From: Lachnospiraceae bacterium Zagget3
Lineage (GTDB): Bacteria; Bacillota_A; Clostridia; Lachnospirales; Lachnospiraceae
DNA length: 64,000 nucleotides
Reading direction: 5' to 3'
Assembly: GCA_001941025.1 (NCBI GenBank)
Contig: MSHE01000032.1
Span: 385,044-449,043, forward strand
Positions 15,956-25,279 of this stretch are shown one piece after another. The notes beneath the pieces were generated by a model. That model was not told the DNA's origin. It was given only the letters and a program-made list of their open reading frames with translations, and searched no databases. Within the stretch, counting starts at the first letter, position 1; every line of letters starts with the position of its first letter. The position numbers were made by a program, and so were the translations under genes.

Positions 15956-18900
15956 TTACTCGGTACCAACCGGCTTCACCTTCGCGATGTCGATCATCGT
16001 CATATCGTCGGCCGCCGTCTCCAGCGAGAGCGCCAGCGCGTTCGCCGTGTCCATGGAGGTCAGGCAGTGGACGCCCGTCTCGATGGCGTAGCGGCGGATG
16101 AGGAACCCATCCCGCGACTTGTCGCGCCCCTGTGTGGGCGTGTCGATGACGAGATCGATCTTGTGTCCGAGGACCAGATCCATCACGGTCGGGGATTCCT
16201 GCGAGATCTTGTTGACGCGCAGCGCGCCTACTCCGTGATCCTGCAGGTACTTGGCCGTGCTCCGTGTGGCGTAGATCCGGTAGCCGAGCGCCTCAAAGCG
16301 CTTTCCCACTTCCACGGCATCCGGCTTGTCCTTGTCGTTGACCGTGATGATCATCTGCTTAAACTTCGGCAGTTCGATGCCTGCCCCGAGAAACGCTTTG
16401 TAGAGCGCCTCATTAAATGTTTTCGCGATGCCCAGGCATTCGCCGGTCGACTTCATCTCCGGGCCCAGGGAAATCTCCGCCCCGCGCAGCTTCTCAAACG
16501 AGAATACCGGCATCTTGATCGCCACGTAGTCCGCCTCCGGCGCGATGTCTTCCGTGTAGCCCATGTCGCGGAGCGTCTCTCCCAGGATGACACGGGTCGC
16601 GAGATCCACGATCGGAATGCCGGTCACCTTGCTGATGTACGGCACGGTGCGGGAGGACCGGGGATTTACCTCGATCACATACACTTTTCCTCCCATCACG
16701 ATGAACTGGATGTTGATCAGCCCGATGACATGGAGTGCCTTTGCCAGCCGCTTCGTGTAGGAGACAATGGTCTTTTTGACCGTCGCCGTGATGGTCGGGG
16801 CCGGATAGACGGAAATGGAATCGCCCGAGTGGACCCCGGTGCGCTCAATGTGTTCCATGATGCCGGGGATCAGGATGTTCTTGCCGTCACAGACGGCATC
16901 CACCTCGATCTCCTTGCCCATCAGATATTTGTCGATCAGGATCGGATGGTCCTGCGCGATCCGATTGATGATATCGATATACTCCGTGATCTCCTCATCG
17001 CCGAACGCGATGTTCATGCCCGCTCCGCCGAGCACGTAGGAAGGACGCACCAGCACGGGATAGCCCAGCCGGTTCGCGACTTCTCTTGCTTCGGCCGCGG
17101 TATAGACGGTTGCCCCCTCCGCGCGGGGGATCTTCGTCTGCGCGAGGATCTGATCGAAGCGCTCGCGGTCTTCCGCCGCGTCCATATCCTCCGCCTTCGT
17201 CCCGAGGATCGGAACGCCCATCTTCATCAGATGCTCGGTCAGATTGATGGCGGTCTGGCCGCCAAACTGCACCACGGCGCCGTCCGGCTGCTCCAGACGG
17301 ACGATATTTTCCACATCCTCCGGCGTCAGCGGCTCAAAGTAGAGCTTGTCCGCGATGTCAAAGTCCGTGGAGACCGTTTCCGGATTGTTGTTGATGATGA
17401 TCGTCTCATAGCCCGCCCTCGAAAAGGCCCAGGTGCAGTGGACGGAGCAGAAATCGAACTCGATGCCCTGCCCGATCCGGATCGGCCCGGAGCCGAGGAC
17501 CAGGATCTTCTTTTTGTCGCTCTTCGGGTCGGCTTCGTTTTCCCCGTCAAAGCAGGAGTAATAGTACGGCGTCGCCGCCTCGAACTCGGCGGCACAGGTG
17601 TCGACCATCTTGAACGCAGCCGTGATGCCGGCATCCAGGCGCATCTGTTTGACCAGCTCTTCGCTCTTGCCGGTCAGCTCCGCGATCACATGATCCGGGA
17701 ACTCGATCCGCTTCGCCTCCTGCAGGAGTTCCACAGTAAGCGGCTCGCTGATGAGCCTGCGCTCCATCTCGACCAGAATGCCGATCTTGTCGATAAACCA
17801 TTTGTCGATCTTCGTGATCTCGTGGATCAGGTCATAGGACATGCCGCGGTGGCACGCCTCGGCGATGACCCAGATCCGCCGGTCATCGACAACGCCCAGC
17901 CTCTCCACAAGCATGTCGTAGGACAGACTGCGGTACTCCTGTGTGAACAGGCTGTACACATGCTGCTCCAGCGACCGGATCGCCTTCATCAGGGCTCCCT
18001 CGAAATTCGTGCAGATGCTCATGACCTCGCCGGTCGCTTTCATCTGTGTCGTGAGGGTCCGCTTCGCCGTGATAAACTTGTCAAACGGCAGGCGCGGGAT
18101 CTTTACCACGCAGTAGTCGAGCATCGGCTCGAAACTGGCATAGGTCTTTTCAGTGACCGCGTTTTTGATCTCATCGAGCGTATACCCGAGCGCGATCTTC
18201 GCCGCCACCTTGGCGATCGGATAGCCCGTCGCCTTGGACGCCAGGGCCGAAGACCGGCTGACACGGGGATTGACCTCGATGACGCAGTATTCAAAACTCT
18301 CGGGATGCAGCGCGAACTGCACATTGCAGCCGCCGGTGATCGCGAGTTCGTTGATGATGTTTAAAGCCGAGGACCGGAGCATCTGGTACTCTTTGTCGGA
18401 AAGTGTCTGCGACGGTGCTACAACGATCGAGTCGCCCGTGTGCACGCCGACCGGGTCGATGTTCTCCATATTACAGACCGTGATGCAGTTGCCTGCGGCG
18501 TCGCGCATCACCTCGTACTCGATCTCCTTCCAGCCGGCGATGCATCGCTCGACCAGCACCTCGCCGACACGGGAAAGGCGCAGGCCGTTCGCGAGGATCT
18601 CCACCAGCTGCTCTTCATTTTCGGCGATGCCGCCTCCGCTGCCGCCCAGTGTGAACGCGGGGCGCAGCACGACCGGGTAGCCGATCGTGTTCGTAAACTC
18701 GATGCCCTCCTCGATGGAGTGCACGACCTCGGAAGGCGCGCAGGGCTCTCCGATCTTTTCCATCGTGTCTTTAAACGCCTGCCGGTCCTCCGCGCGGAAA
18801 ATAGAGTCCGCCGTGGCGCCGATCAGGCGGATGCCGTTTTCGGCGAGGAAGCCGGACTCCTCGAGTTCCATGCCGAGGTTTAAGCCCGCCTGGCCGCCAA

Positions 18901-19168
18901 GCGTCGGCAGGACGCTGTCGGGTTTTTCTATAAGAAGAATTTTCTTTAACACATCGACCGTCAGCGGCTCGATGTAGACCTCATCCGCGATCTGTTTGTC
19001 CGTCATGATCGTGGCCGGATTCGAGTTGACGAGACAGACCTCCACGCCCTCCTCCTTTAAGGAGCGGCAAGCCTGTGTGCCCGCGTAATCGAATTCCGCG
19101 GCCTGTCCGATGACGATGGGACCGGAGCCGATGACCATTACTTTTTTGATATCCGGATTCTTAGGCAT
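15956..19168 (-). CDS. carB: carbamoyl-phosphate synthase large subunit
   Basis: 1070 residues. Makes carbamoyl phosphate from bicarbonate, ammonia (channelled from CarA) and two ATP, for pyrimidine and arginine synthesis. Two homologous ATP-grasp halves are visible: KKVMVIGSGPIVIGQAAEFD at residue 8 and KKILVLGSGPIRIGQGIEFD near residue 550, each followed by grasp motifs (GGSGGGIAENEEQL; VLGGAGMNIAFGDEE) and EVNPRVSRSSALASKATGYP / EVNPRSSRTVPYISKVTGIP. The last 130 residues form the MGS-like allosteric domain. It overlaps carA by 8 bp, so the two subunits are translationally coupled. Full length. Confidence 0.97.
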   Translation of the reverse strand: MPKNPDIKKVMVIGSGPIVIGQAAEFDYAGTQACRSLKEEGVEVCLVNSNPATIMTDKQIADEVYIEPLTVDVLKKILLIEKPDSVLPTLGGQAGLNLGMELEESGFLAENGIRLIGATADSIFRAEDRQAFKDTMEKIGEPCAPSEVVHSIEEGIEFTNTIGYPVVLRPAFTLGGSGGGIAENEEQLVEILANGLRLSRVGEVLVERCIAGWKEIEYEVMRDAAGNCITVCNMENIDPVGVHTGDSIVVAPSQTLSDKEYQMLRSSALNIINELAITGGCNVQFALHPESFEYCVIEVNPRVSRSSALASKATGYPIAKVAAKIALGYTLDEIKNAVTEKTYASFEPMLDYCVVKIPRLPFDKFITAKRTLTTQMKATGEVMSICTNFEGALMKAIRSLEQHVYSLFTQEYRSLSYDMLVERLGVVDDRRIWVIAEACHRGMSYDLIHEITKIDKWFIDKIGILVEMERRLISEPLTVELLQEAKRIEFPDHVIAELTGKSEELVKQMRLDAGITAAFKMVDTCAAEFEAATPYYYSCFDGENEADPKSDKKKILVLGSGPIRIGQGIEFDFCSVHCTWAFSRAGYETIIINNNPETVSTDFDIADKLYFEPLTPEDVENIVRLEQPDGAVVQFGGQTAINLTEHLMKMGVPILGTKAEDMDAAEDRERFDQILAQTKIPRAEGATVYTAAEAREVANRLGYPVLVRPSYVLGGAGMNIAFGDEEITEYIDIINRIAQDHPILIDKYLMGKEIEVDAVCDGKNILIPGIMEHIERTGVHSGDSISVYPAPTITATVKKTIVSYTKRLAKALHVIGLINIQFIVMGGKVYVIEVNPRSSRTVPYISKVTGIPIVDLATRVILGETLRDMGYTEDIAPEADYVAIKMPVFSFEKLRGAEISLGPEMKSTGECLGIAKTFNEALYKAFLGAGIELPKFKQMIITVNDKDKPDAVEVGKRFEALGYRIYATRSTAKYLQDHGVGALRVNKISQESPTVMDLVLGHKIDLVIDTPTQGRDKSRDGFLIRRYAIETGVHCLTSMDTANALALSLETAADDMTMIDIAKVKPVGTE

Positions 19169-20237
19169 GGCGCATCCCTCCCATCATTTCAAGGAACCGG
19201 TCAAACAGATATCCGGAATCCAGGGGGCCGGGGCAGGCCTCCGGATGGAACTGGACCGTGTAGATGTTTTTGCCGATATAGCGAAGTCCCTCGTTCGTCC
19301 CGTCGTTGACATTTTCAAACGCGGGCACGGCGACCGCCGGATCGAGCTGATCCGTATCGACCACATAGCCGTGGTTCTGTGACGAGATGTAGACGCGGCC
19401 GGTCGAGAGATCCCGCACGGGATGATTGCCGCCGCGGTGTCCGTAGTGCAGTTTGTGCGTGTCGCCGCCGGTGGCAAGCGCCATGAGCTGGTGGCCCAGA
19501 CAGATGGCAAAGATCGGCACGTCGGACTCATAGAGACGGCGCACCTCATCGATGATCGTATCGCATTCCTTCGGATCACCGGGCCCGTTCGAGAGCATGA
19601 TGCCGTCCGGTTCGGCCTCCAGGATCTCCTTTGCCGTTGTGCGCGCCGGGTAGACCGTGACCTCACAGCCCCGCTCGTTTAAACACCGCGCGATGCTGCG
19701 CTTCGCGCCGACATCCAGGAGCGCGACGCGATACCCGTCGCCCCGCAGGATATATTTTTCTCTGCATGTGACTTTATCCACCACTTTTCCGGTGGTATAG
19801 TCGGCGATCCGCGGAAGGGCCTCGTCGATGTCGTAGGACTCATCGGTCGTGAGCATCCCGTTCATCGTACCCTTCTCCCGAAGGATCTTGGTCAGGGCCC
19901 GCGTGTCGATGCCGCAGATCCCGGGAATGTCGTATTTTTCCAGAAACTCCTGGATCGTGCCCTCACAGCGGAAGTTGCTGGGCATGCGGGAGAGCTCCCG
20001 CACGATATAAGCGTCGACCCACGGCTGCCCGGATTCCATGTCCGGCGTGATGCCGTAGTTTCCGATCAGGGGATAGGTCATCACCACGGCCTGGCCCGCG
20101 TAGGAGGGATCGGTCATGACCTCCAGATAGCCGGTCATGGACGTGTTGAAGACAATCTCGCTTATGACCTCGCGCTTCGCGCCGATGCTGGTGCCTTGGA
20201 AGACGGTGCCGTCTTCCAAAATCAAAAATGCTTTCAT
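19161..20237 (-). CDS. carA: carbamoyl-phosphate synthase small subunit (glutaminase)
   Basis: 358 residues. Hydrolyses glutamine and delivers ammonia to CarB. N-terminal CPSase domain begins KAFLILEDGTVFQGTSIGA; the class I amidotransferase triad is visible as Cys in FAICLGHQLMALA and His/Glu in QFHPEACPGPLD. Ribosome site AAAGGA lies upstream of ATG 20237. A 7-bp hairpin (20262-20286) lies between this gene and serS. No other pyrimidine or arginine genes are adjacent, so the pathway context cannot be told from neighbours. Confidence 0.97.
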   Translation of the reverse strand: MKAFLILEDGTVFQGTSIGAKREVISEIVFNTSMTGYLEVMTDPSYAGQAVVMTYPLIGNYGITPDMESGQPWVDAYIVRELSRMPSNFRCEGTIQEFLEKYDIPGICGIDTRALTKILREKGTMNGMLTTDESYDIDEALPRIADYTTGKVVDKVTCREKYILRGDGYRVALLDVGAKRSIARCLNERGCEVTVYPARTTAKEILEAEPDGIMLSNGPGDPKECDTIIDEVRRLYESDVPIFAICLGHQLMALATGGDTHKLHYGHRGGNHPVRDLSTGRVYISSQNHGYVVDTDQLDPAVAVPAFENVNDGTNEGLRYIGKNIYTVQFHPEACPGPLDSGYLFDRFLEMMGGMRHA

Positions 20238-20261
20238 ACGTAAATCCTTTCCATATATCTA

Positions 20262-20286
20262 CTCGCCAGGGAAAAGCTATGGCGAG
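20262..20286. promoter_or_regulatory. hairpin between serS and carA
   Basis: CTCGCCA and TGGCGAG arms with an 11-base loop fill most of the 61-bp gap. On the plus strand it is followed by a T-rich tract, but no plus-strand gene precedes it; on the minus strand it sits in the carA leader before the ribosome site. Function unknown: a processing site or weak attenuator are possible. Confidence 0.35.
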
Positions 20287-20298
20287 GGTTTCTCTTTT

Positions 20299-21582
20299 TT
20301 AATCGCCAAGTCGGCACCTGCCTCCCATATAGGGCTGGAGGCATGTGGGAATATTTACCGTGCCATCTTCGCACAGGTTGTTTTCCAAAAACGCAATCAG
20401 CATTCTAGGTGGTGCCACCACGGTATTATTCAGGGTGTGCGGAAAATATTTGCTGCCGTCCGCGGCTTTCACGCGGATGCCGAGGCGTCGGGCCTGCGCG
20501 TCGCCTAAGTTCGAGCAGCTGCCCACCTCGAAATATTTCTGCTGACGCGGGGACCAGGCCTCCACGTCGAGGGATTTTACTTTCAGGTCCGCGAGGTCGC
20601 CGGAGCAGCACTCGAGCGTGCGCACCGGGATGTCAAGGCTGCGGAACATCTCGACCGTGTACTGCCAGAGCCGTTCGAACCACAGCATGGACTCCTCCGG
20701 CTTGCAGACGACGATCATCTCCTGCTTCTCGAACTGGTGGATGCGGTAGACGCCGCGCTCCTCGACGCCGTGCGCGCCTTTTTCTTTGCGAAAGCACGGG
20801 GAGTAGCTCGTCAGCGTCTGCGGCAGATCCTCCTCCGGGATGATCTGATCGATAAACTTGCCAATCATGGAGTGTTCGGACGTGCCGATCAGGTAGAGGT
20901 CCTCGCCCTCGATCTTGTACATCATGGCGTCCATCTCGTCAAAGCTCATGACGCCGTCCACCACATTGCCGCGGATCATAAACGGCGGCACGCAGTAGGT
21001 AAAGCCCTTGTCGATCATAAAGTCGCGCGCGTAGGATATCACGGCGGAGTGAAGCCGCGCGATATCGCCCTGCAGGTAATAAAACCCGTTGCCGGCCACG
21101 CGCCGCGCCGCGTCCAGGTCGAGCCCCGAAAAGCGCTCCATGATCTCCGTGTGATACGGAACCTCAAAATCCGGAACCACCGGCTCGCCGAAACGCTCAA
21201 TCTCCACGTTCTCGCTGTCATCTTTTCCAATCGGCACCGACGGATCAATGATGTTCGGGATCTTCAGCATGATCTCCCGCACCTTCTCATGCAGTTCGCC
21301 TTCCCGCGCCTCCAGCTCGTCAATGCGGGCACCGTCCTGCGCCACCTGCGCCTTGATCTCCTCGGCCTCCTCTTTCCTGCCCTGGCCCATCAGCGCGCCG
21401 ATCTGCTTCGAAATCTTGTTGCGCTTCGCGCGCAGATCGTCCGCCTCCTGCTGCGTCGCGCGCGCTTCCTGATCTAAGGCGATCACCTCGTCAACCAAAG
21501 GAAGCTTGTCGTCTTGGAACTTGTTCCGAATATTCTGTTTCACGATCTCAGGATTTTCCCGCAGGAACCTGATATCTATCAT
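20299..21582 (-). CDS. serS: seryl-tRNA synthetase
   Basis: 427 residues. Class II synthetase charging tRNA-Ser. The N-terminal long coiled-coil arm (residues 30-105, KRNKISKQIGALMGQGRKEE) binds the tRNA variable arm. Catalytic motifs: motif 2 TSYSPCFRKEKGAHGVEERG with the FEKQEM segment and motif 3 ending in LNNTVVAPPRMLIAFLENN. Start ATG 21582 follows AGGTGG. No T-box leader is present upstream; instead repeat copy B starts 36 bp away. Full length and intact. Confidence 0.97.
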   Translation of the reverse strand: MIDIRFLRENPEIVKQNIRNKFQDDKLPLVDEVIALDQEARATQQEADDLRAKRNKISKQIGALMGQGRKEEAEEIKAQVAQDGARIDELEAREGELHEKVREIMLKIPNIIDPSVPIGKDDSENVEIERFGEPVVPDFEVPYHTEIMERFSGLDLDAARRVAGNGFYYLQGDIARLHSAVISYARDFMIDKGFTYCVPPFMIRGNVVDGVMSFDEMDAMMYKIEGEDLYLIGTSEHSMIGKFIDQIIPEEDLPQTLTSYSPCFRKEKGAHGVEERGVYRIHQFEKQEMIVVCKPEESMLWFERLWQYTVEMFRSLDIPVRTLECCSGDLADLKVKSLDVEAWSPRQQKYFEVGSCSNLGDAQARRLGIRVKAADGSKYFPHTLNNTVVAPPRMLIAFLENNLCEDGTVNIPTCLQPYMGGRCRLGD

Positions 21583-21617
21583 CCAACCACCTGTCTTTCA
21601 TTTCACGTATGTATATG

Positions 21618-21756
21618 GATGTGCTTGAAGAAAACAATTCCGACACGGGCTGTATGAGCCGCCGGTACTTGAAGGCGCGAAGCGGCTTCTTAGTACCGCT
21701 GCGTGCGAATCCAGAGCGAGAGCGTCCCGTGTGGAATTCGTTTTTTCAAGCACATC
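21618..21756. repeat. structured intergenic repeat, copy B
   Basis: 139 bp, inverted relative to copy A at 3707-3850. Outer stem GATGTGCTTGAA with TTCAAGCACATC is a perfect 12 bp and differs from copy A's outer stem; the next stem is ACACGGG with CCCGTGT; the central hairpin read in copy A's orientation is GAAG-C-CGC, loop, GCG-C-CTTC, keeping the same C-C mismatch. The sequence between stems is nearly identical to copy A. It fills the whole gap between glyA and serS, ending 9 bp from the glyA stop. Origin unknown; no transposase is nearby. Confidence 0.85.
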
Positions 21757-21764
21757 TCAAATAA

Positions 21765-23009
21765 TTAACTTAAAGGATACTTATCTGTTAACGCATCTAC
21801 AATAATCCTCGCTTTCGGTACGCCTTCTTCGCCTTCCTTGATGACGACCGCGATCGCCTCCGCGATCTTGTCCATATCCTCTTCGTTCATCCCGCGCGAT
21901 GTCGCGGACGGCGTCCCAAGCCGGATCCCGCTCGTCACGAACGGCGACTTCGGATCATTCGGAATCGTATTTTTGTTCGCCGTGATATGCGCGTTGTCAA
22001 GCAGTGTCTCGACCACCTTGCCGGTCAGCTCAAACGGCGTCAGGTCGACGAGCATCAGATGGTTGTCCGTGCCGCCGGACACAATAGTAATGCCGCGCGC
22101 CATGAGCCCCTCGCTGAGTGCCCGCGCGTTCGCGACGACCTGCCGCTGATAGTCCTTAAACTCCTCGGTCAGCGCCTCCTGAAAACAGACGGCCTTCGCC
22201 GCGATGACGTGCATCAGCGGTCCTCCCTGAATGCCGGGGAAGACAGCCTTGTTAAAATTGTAGTTGTTTTTCTCCATGGATTCCTTCGAGACGAGGATCA
22301 GGCCGCCCCGCGGACCGCGAAGCGTCTTGTGCGTCGTCGTGGTGACGACATCCGCGTAAGGGATCGGATTCGGATGGCAGCCCGCCGCGACGAGTCCCGC
22401 GATGTGGGCCATATCGACCATCAGGCAGGCACCAGCCTTGTCCGCGATCTCACGAAACCGCGGGAAGTCGAGTGTGCGCGCGTAGGCGCTCGCGCCGGCG
22501 ATGATCATCTTCGGATGGCATTCCATCGCGATCCGCTCCACTTCATCGTAATCGATAAAACCCGCGTCGTTCACGCCGTATGGTACGATGTGAAAATAAG
22601 TGCCGGAAAAATTGACAGGGGATCCGTGGGTCAGATGTCCGCCGTGGTCCAAGTTCATGCCCATGACGGTATCACCGGGCTCCAGCAATGCGAACTGGAC
22701 CGCCATATTGGCCTGCGCGCCGGAATGGGGCTGCACATTGGCATACTCCGCGCCAAAGAGCTGCTTCGCGCGCTCGATGGCCAGTTCTTCCACGATATCC
22801 ACGCACTCGCATCCGCCGTAGTAGCGCTTTCCCGGGTACCCTTCCGCGTATTTGTTCGTCATCACGCTGCCCTGCGCCTCGCGCACGGCCGGGCTCACCC
22901 AGTTCTCGCTGGCGATCAGCTCTATGTGGTCGTTCTGCCTCGTCAGTTCCGCGTCGATGGCATCCGCCACCTCCGGGTCAACGGCCCGGATCTCCTCTGT
23001 CGTGTACAT
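21765..23009 (-). CDS. glyA: serine hydroxymethyltransferase
   Basis: 414 residues, PLP enzyme interconverting serine and glycine with tetrahydrofolate, the main source of one-carbon units. Marks: [33 protein letters not shown], and the PLP lysine in [14 protein letters not shown] (about residue 230). I place the start at ATG 23009; an in-frame GTG at 23027 runs through the AAGGAGG ribosome site itself. It has a strong own promoter and no glycine riboswitch. Downstream is repeat copy B. Confidence 0.97.
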   Translation of the reverse strand: MYTTEEIRAVDPEVADAIDAELTRQNDHIELIASENWVSPAVREAQGSVMTNKYAEGYPGKRYYGGCECVDIVEELAIERAKQLFGAEYANVQPHSGAQANMAVQFALLEPGDTVMGMNLDHGGHLTHGSPVNFSGTYFHIVPYGVNDAGFIDYDEVERIAMECHPKMIIAGASAYARTLDFPRFREIADKAGACLMVDMAHIAGLVAAGCHPNPIPYADVVTTTTHKTLRGPRGGLILVSKESMEKNNYNFNKAVFPGIQGGPLMHVIAAKAVCFQEALTEEFKDYQRQVVANARALSEGLMARGITIVSGGTDNHLMLVDLTPFELTGKVVETLLDNAHITANKNTIPNDPKSPFVTSGIRLGTPSATSRGMNEEDMDKIAEAIAVVIKEGEEGVPKARIIVDALTDKYPLS

Positions 23010-23037
23010 TTCATCCCTCCTTGTCACTCAAACCATT

Positions 23038-23066
23038 ATTATAGTAAAAATGCCGCTTTCTGGCAA
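23038..23066 (-). promoter_or_regulatory. promoter of glyA
   Basis: Minus strand TTGCCA (23061-23066), 17-bp spacer, TATAAT (23038-23043). The start point would lie only about 25 bases from the glyA ATG, leaving no room for a leader riboswitch. Confidence 0.8.
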
Positions 23067-23129
23067 TCTTTTTTGTCTCTTTTTGCTCTCTCCGACGCAG
23101 GTCGTCCGATGCCGCGCGTGCCTGCCGGA

Positions 23130-24272
23130 TTACATCTCGTAAATCGCCTCCGCGAAATCGTGCATGATCGAAGCGATCGGAATCTCCTGCGGGCAGACCT
23201 TCTCGCAGCTCCTGCATCCGATGCAGGCCGAGGGGAACTTTTCCTCGGGGAGCGGCCCCAGCAGCCAGGACGGCACGGAAAGCTCGACCCCCGTTAACGC
23301 GTTGTCATTGTAAAGCGCGAGCAGCCGCGGAATGTTGAGTTCCTGCGGGCAGTAACTCGTGCAGTAACGGCAGGCGGTGCAGGGCACAGTCTTGTCGGAC
23401 TTCAGCTCCTCCGCCACATTCATGAGCCCGTTCCACTCCGCCGCGGAGAGCGGCCGCTCGTCCTCAAAGATCGCGATGTTCTGCTTCATCTGCTCCAGGC
23501 TGCTCATGCCGGAGAGCGTCACGACCACATTGGGAATCGTCTGGAGAAACCGGAACGCCCATCCGGGCACGGTCTCATCCGGACGCATCTCGCGCAGCAT
23601 CTGCGTATATTTTTCCGGCAGCGTGGCCAGTCTGCCGCCGCGCAGCGGCTCCATGACCCAGATGGGGATGTGGTATTCGTCCAGCAGTTCCACCTTGCGG
23701 CGGGCCTCCTGGTAGTCGTAATCCACCCAGTTCATCTGGATCTGGCCAAACTCCATGTCCTGCCCATAGGCTTCCAAGAACCGTTTCGTGATCTCGTAAT
23801 CCCCGTGTACGGAAAAGCCCAGATGCCGGATCCGGCCGTTTTTCTTCTGCTCCATCAGATAGGAATACAGGCCGTTTTTCTCATCGTCCAGATAGGGGTC
23901 GATGTTGATGCCGTTCACGTTGTGGAACAGATAGAAATCAAAGTGGTCCACCTGGCATTTTTCCAGCTGCCGCTCAAAGATCTCCCGCCCCTTCGGGATA
24001 TTCGCGGGCTCGTAGCCCGGGAACTTCGACGCGAGGTAAAAGCTGTCCCGCGGGTATTCTTTTAACACACGACCCGCGACCAGTTCCGACTGTTCCTCGT
24101 GGTAGCCCCATGCCGTGTCGTAGTAGTTGATGCCGTGCTCCATCGCGTAAGCCACCATCTCACGGACAGCCGCCTCGTCGATGTGTCCGGCCTGCCCGTC
24201 AAGGATCGGCAGACGCATCATGCCGAATCCCAGCGCCGAAAGTTGTAAGTCCTGAAATTGTTTGTAGATCAT
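23130..24272 (-). CDS. aldo/keto reductase with C-terminal 2[4Fe-4S] ferredoxin domain
   Basis: 380 residues. N-terminal TIM-barrel aldo/keto reductase with catalytic Tyr in YDTAWGYH (about residue 50), Lys in LASKFPGY and His in FYLFHNVNGI. The C-terminal 90 residues carry two ferredoxin-type cluster motifs, CTACRYCTSYCPQELNIP and CIGCRSCEKVCPQEIPI. This fused type is common in anaerobes; the substrate is unknown. The ATG at 24272 has a GGGGG site; upstream frame overlaps the cysK stop and lacks one. It follows cysK by 13 bp and is the last gene of that operon. Confidence 0.9.
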   Translation of the reverse strand: MIYKQFQDLQLSALGFGMMRLPILDGQAGHIDEAAVREMVAYAMEHGINYYDTAWGYHEEQSELVAGRVLKEYPRDSFYLASKFPGYEPANIPKGREIFERQLEKCQVDHFDFYLFHNVNGINIDPYLDDEKNGLYSYLMEQKKNGRIRHLGFSVHGDYEITKRFLEAYGQDMEFGQIQMNWVDYDYQEARRKVELLDEYHIPIWVMEPLRGGRLATLPEKYTQMLREMRPDETVPGWAFRFLQTIPNVVVTLSGMSSLEQMKQNIAIFEDERPLSAAEWNGLMNVAEELKSDKTVPCTACRYCTSYCPQELNIPRLLALYNDNALTGVELSVPSWLLGPLPEEKFPSACIGCRSCEKVCPQEIPIASIMHDFAEAIYEM

Positions 24273-24285
24273 AATTTTCCCCCTT

Positions 24286-25215
24286 TTATCGCTCAAAGAG
24301 CGGCGTGGAAAAATACCGCTCCGCCGTATCGGGCAATACCGTGACGACCGTCTTGCCGGCCCCGAGCCTCTCCGCCAGTTGCAACGCGGCAGCGACGTTC
24401 GTGCCGCTGGAGATGCCGCAGAGGATTCCCTCTTTTTTCGCCAGATCCCGCGCGGTGCTAAGCGCCTCGTCGTCGGAGACGATGTAGATATGGCTGTAAA
24501 TCTGCTGATTTAAGATCTCCGGGATCAGCCCGTCCCCGATCCCCATCTGCAGATGGGTCCCGATGTTGCCTCCGGCCAGTATGGCCGCGTTCTCCGGCTC
24601 CACGGCCCAGATCTCGATGTCGGGGTTCTGCGCCTTTAAGACTTCGCCGATGCCGGTGATCGTACCGCCCGTGCCGATGCCGGAACAGAACCCGTCGATC
24701 GGCCCCGCCACCTGCTCCATGATCTCGAGCGCCGTGTGGTTGCGGTGCGCGTTTGGATTGTTGACGTTCACAAACTGCTGCGGAATATAGACATCCGGGT
24801 CCTCTTCCCGCATGCGCAGCGCCGTCTCAACGCACGCATGGATGCACTTTCCGATGTCGCCGTCATCGTGGATCAGGACTACTTCCGCGCCATAGTGCCG
24901 CATGATCAAGCGGCGCTCCTCGCTTACCGAATCCGGCATGATGATGATCGTCCGATAGCCCTTTACGGCCCCGACGAGTGCCAGGCCGATGCCCTGATTG
25001 CCGCTCGTCGGCTCCACGACGGTCATACCGGGGCGCAGCGCGCCATCCTTTTCCGCCTGCTCGATCATGTTGTAGGCGGTCCGGGTCTTGATGGATCCGC
25101 CGACGTTTAAACCCTCGAACTTGACAAGGATCTCCGCGTTTTCCGGAGGATTCATGCGGTTTAGGCGAATGATGGGAGTATGCCCGATCGCTTCCAGAAT
25201 GTTGTTGTAAACCAA
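24286..25215 (-). CDS. cysK: cysteine synthase family PLP enzyme
   Basis: 309 residues, fold-type II PLP enzyme, expected to make cysteine from O-acetylserine and sulfide. PLP lysine is Lys43 in LNVGGSIKTR, the substrate loop is EPTSGNQGIGLA and the phosphate loop GIGTGGTITGIGE. Two positions differ from textbook CysK: SIKTR in place of SVKDR, and SGNQG in place of SGNTG, so the substrate may differ. I choose a TTG start at 25215 because AGGAG lies 7 bases ahead; an ATG 33 bases upstream has no site and would add an atypical N-terminus. Between the SDR gene (64 bp gap) and the aldo/keto reductase. Confidence 0.82.
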   Translation of the reverse strand: MVYNNILEAIGHTPIIRLNRMNPPENAEILVKFEGLNVGGSIKTRTAYNMIEQAEKDGALRPGMTVVEPTSGNQGIGLALVGAVKGYRTIIIMPDSVSEERRLIMRHYGAEVVLIHDDGDIGKCIHACVETALRMREEDPDVYIPQQFVNVNNPNAHRNHTALEIMEQVAGPIDGFCSGIGTGGTITGIGEVLKAQNPDIEIWAVEPENAAILAGGNIGTHLQMGIGDGLIPEILNQQIYSHIYIVSDDEALSTARDLAKKEGILCGISSGTNVAAALQLAERLGAGKTVVTVLPDTAERYFSTPLFER

Positions 25216-25279
25216 AGTACTCTCTCCTGTCTCTTGGCGGGCGCACATACGCGTACGCCGAACTTATTTTCAGAAAGAC

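Noticed and set aside
21583..21764. T-box or other tRNA-sensing leader before serS
   Set aside because: The gap is filled by the dispersed repeat, which has no T-box core sequence and also occurs beside an unrelated gene in the opposite orientation.
23010..23129. Glycine riboswitch before glyA
   Set aside because: The predicted start point is only about 25 bases from the ATG, and no riboswitch-like structure fits.
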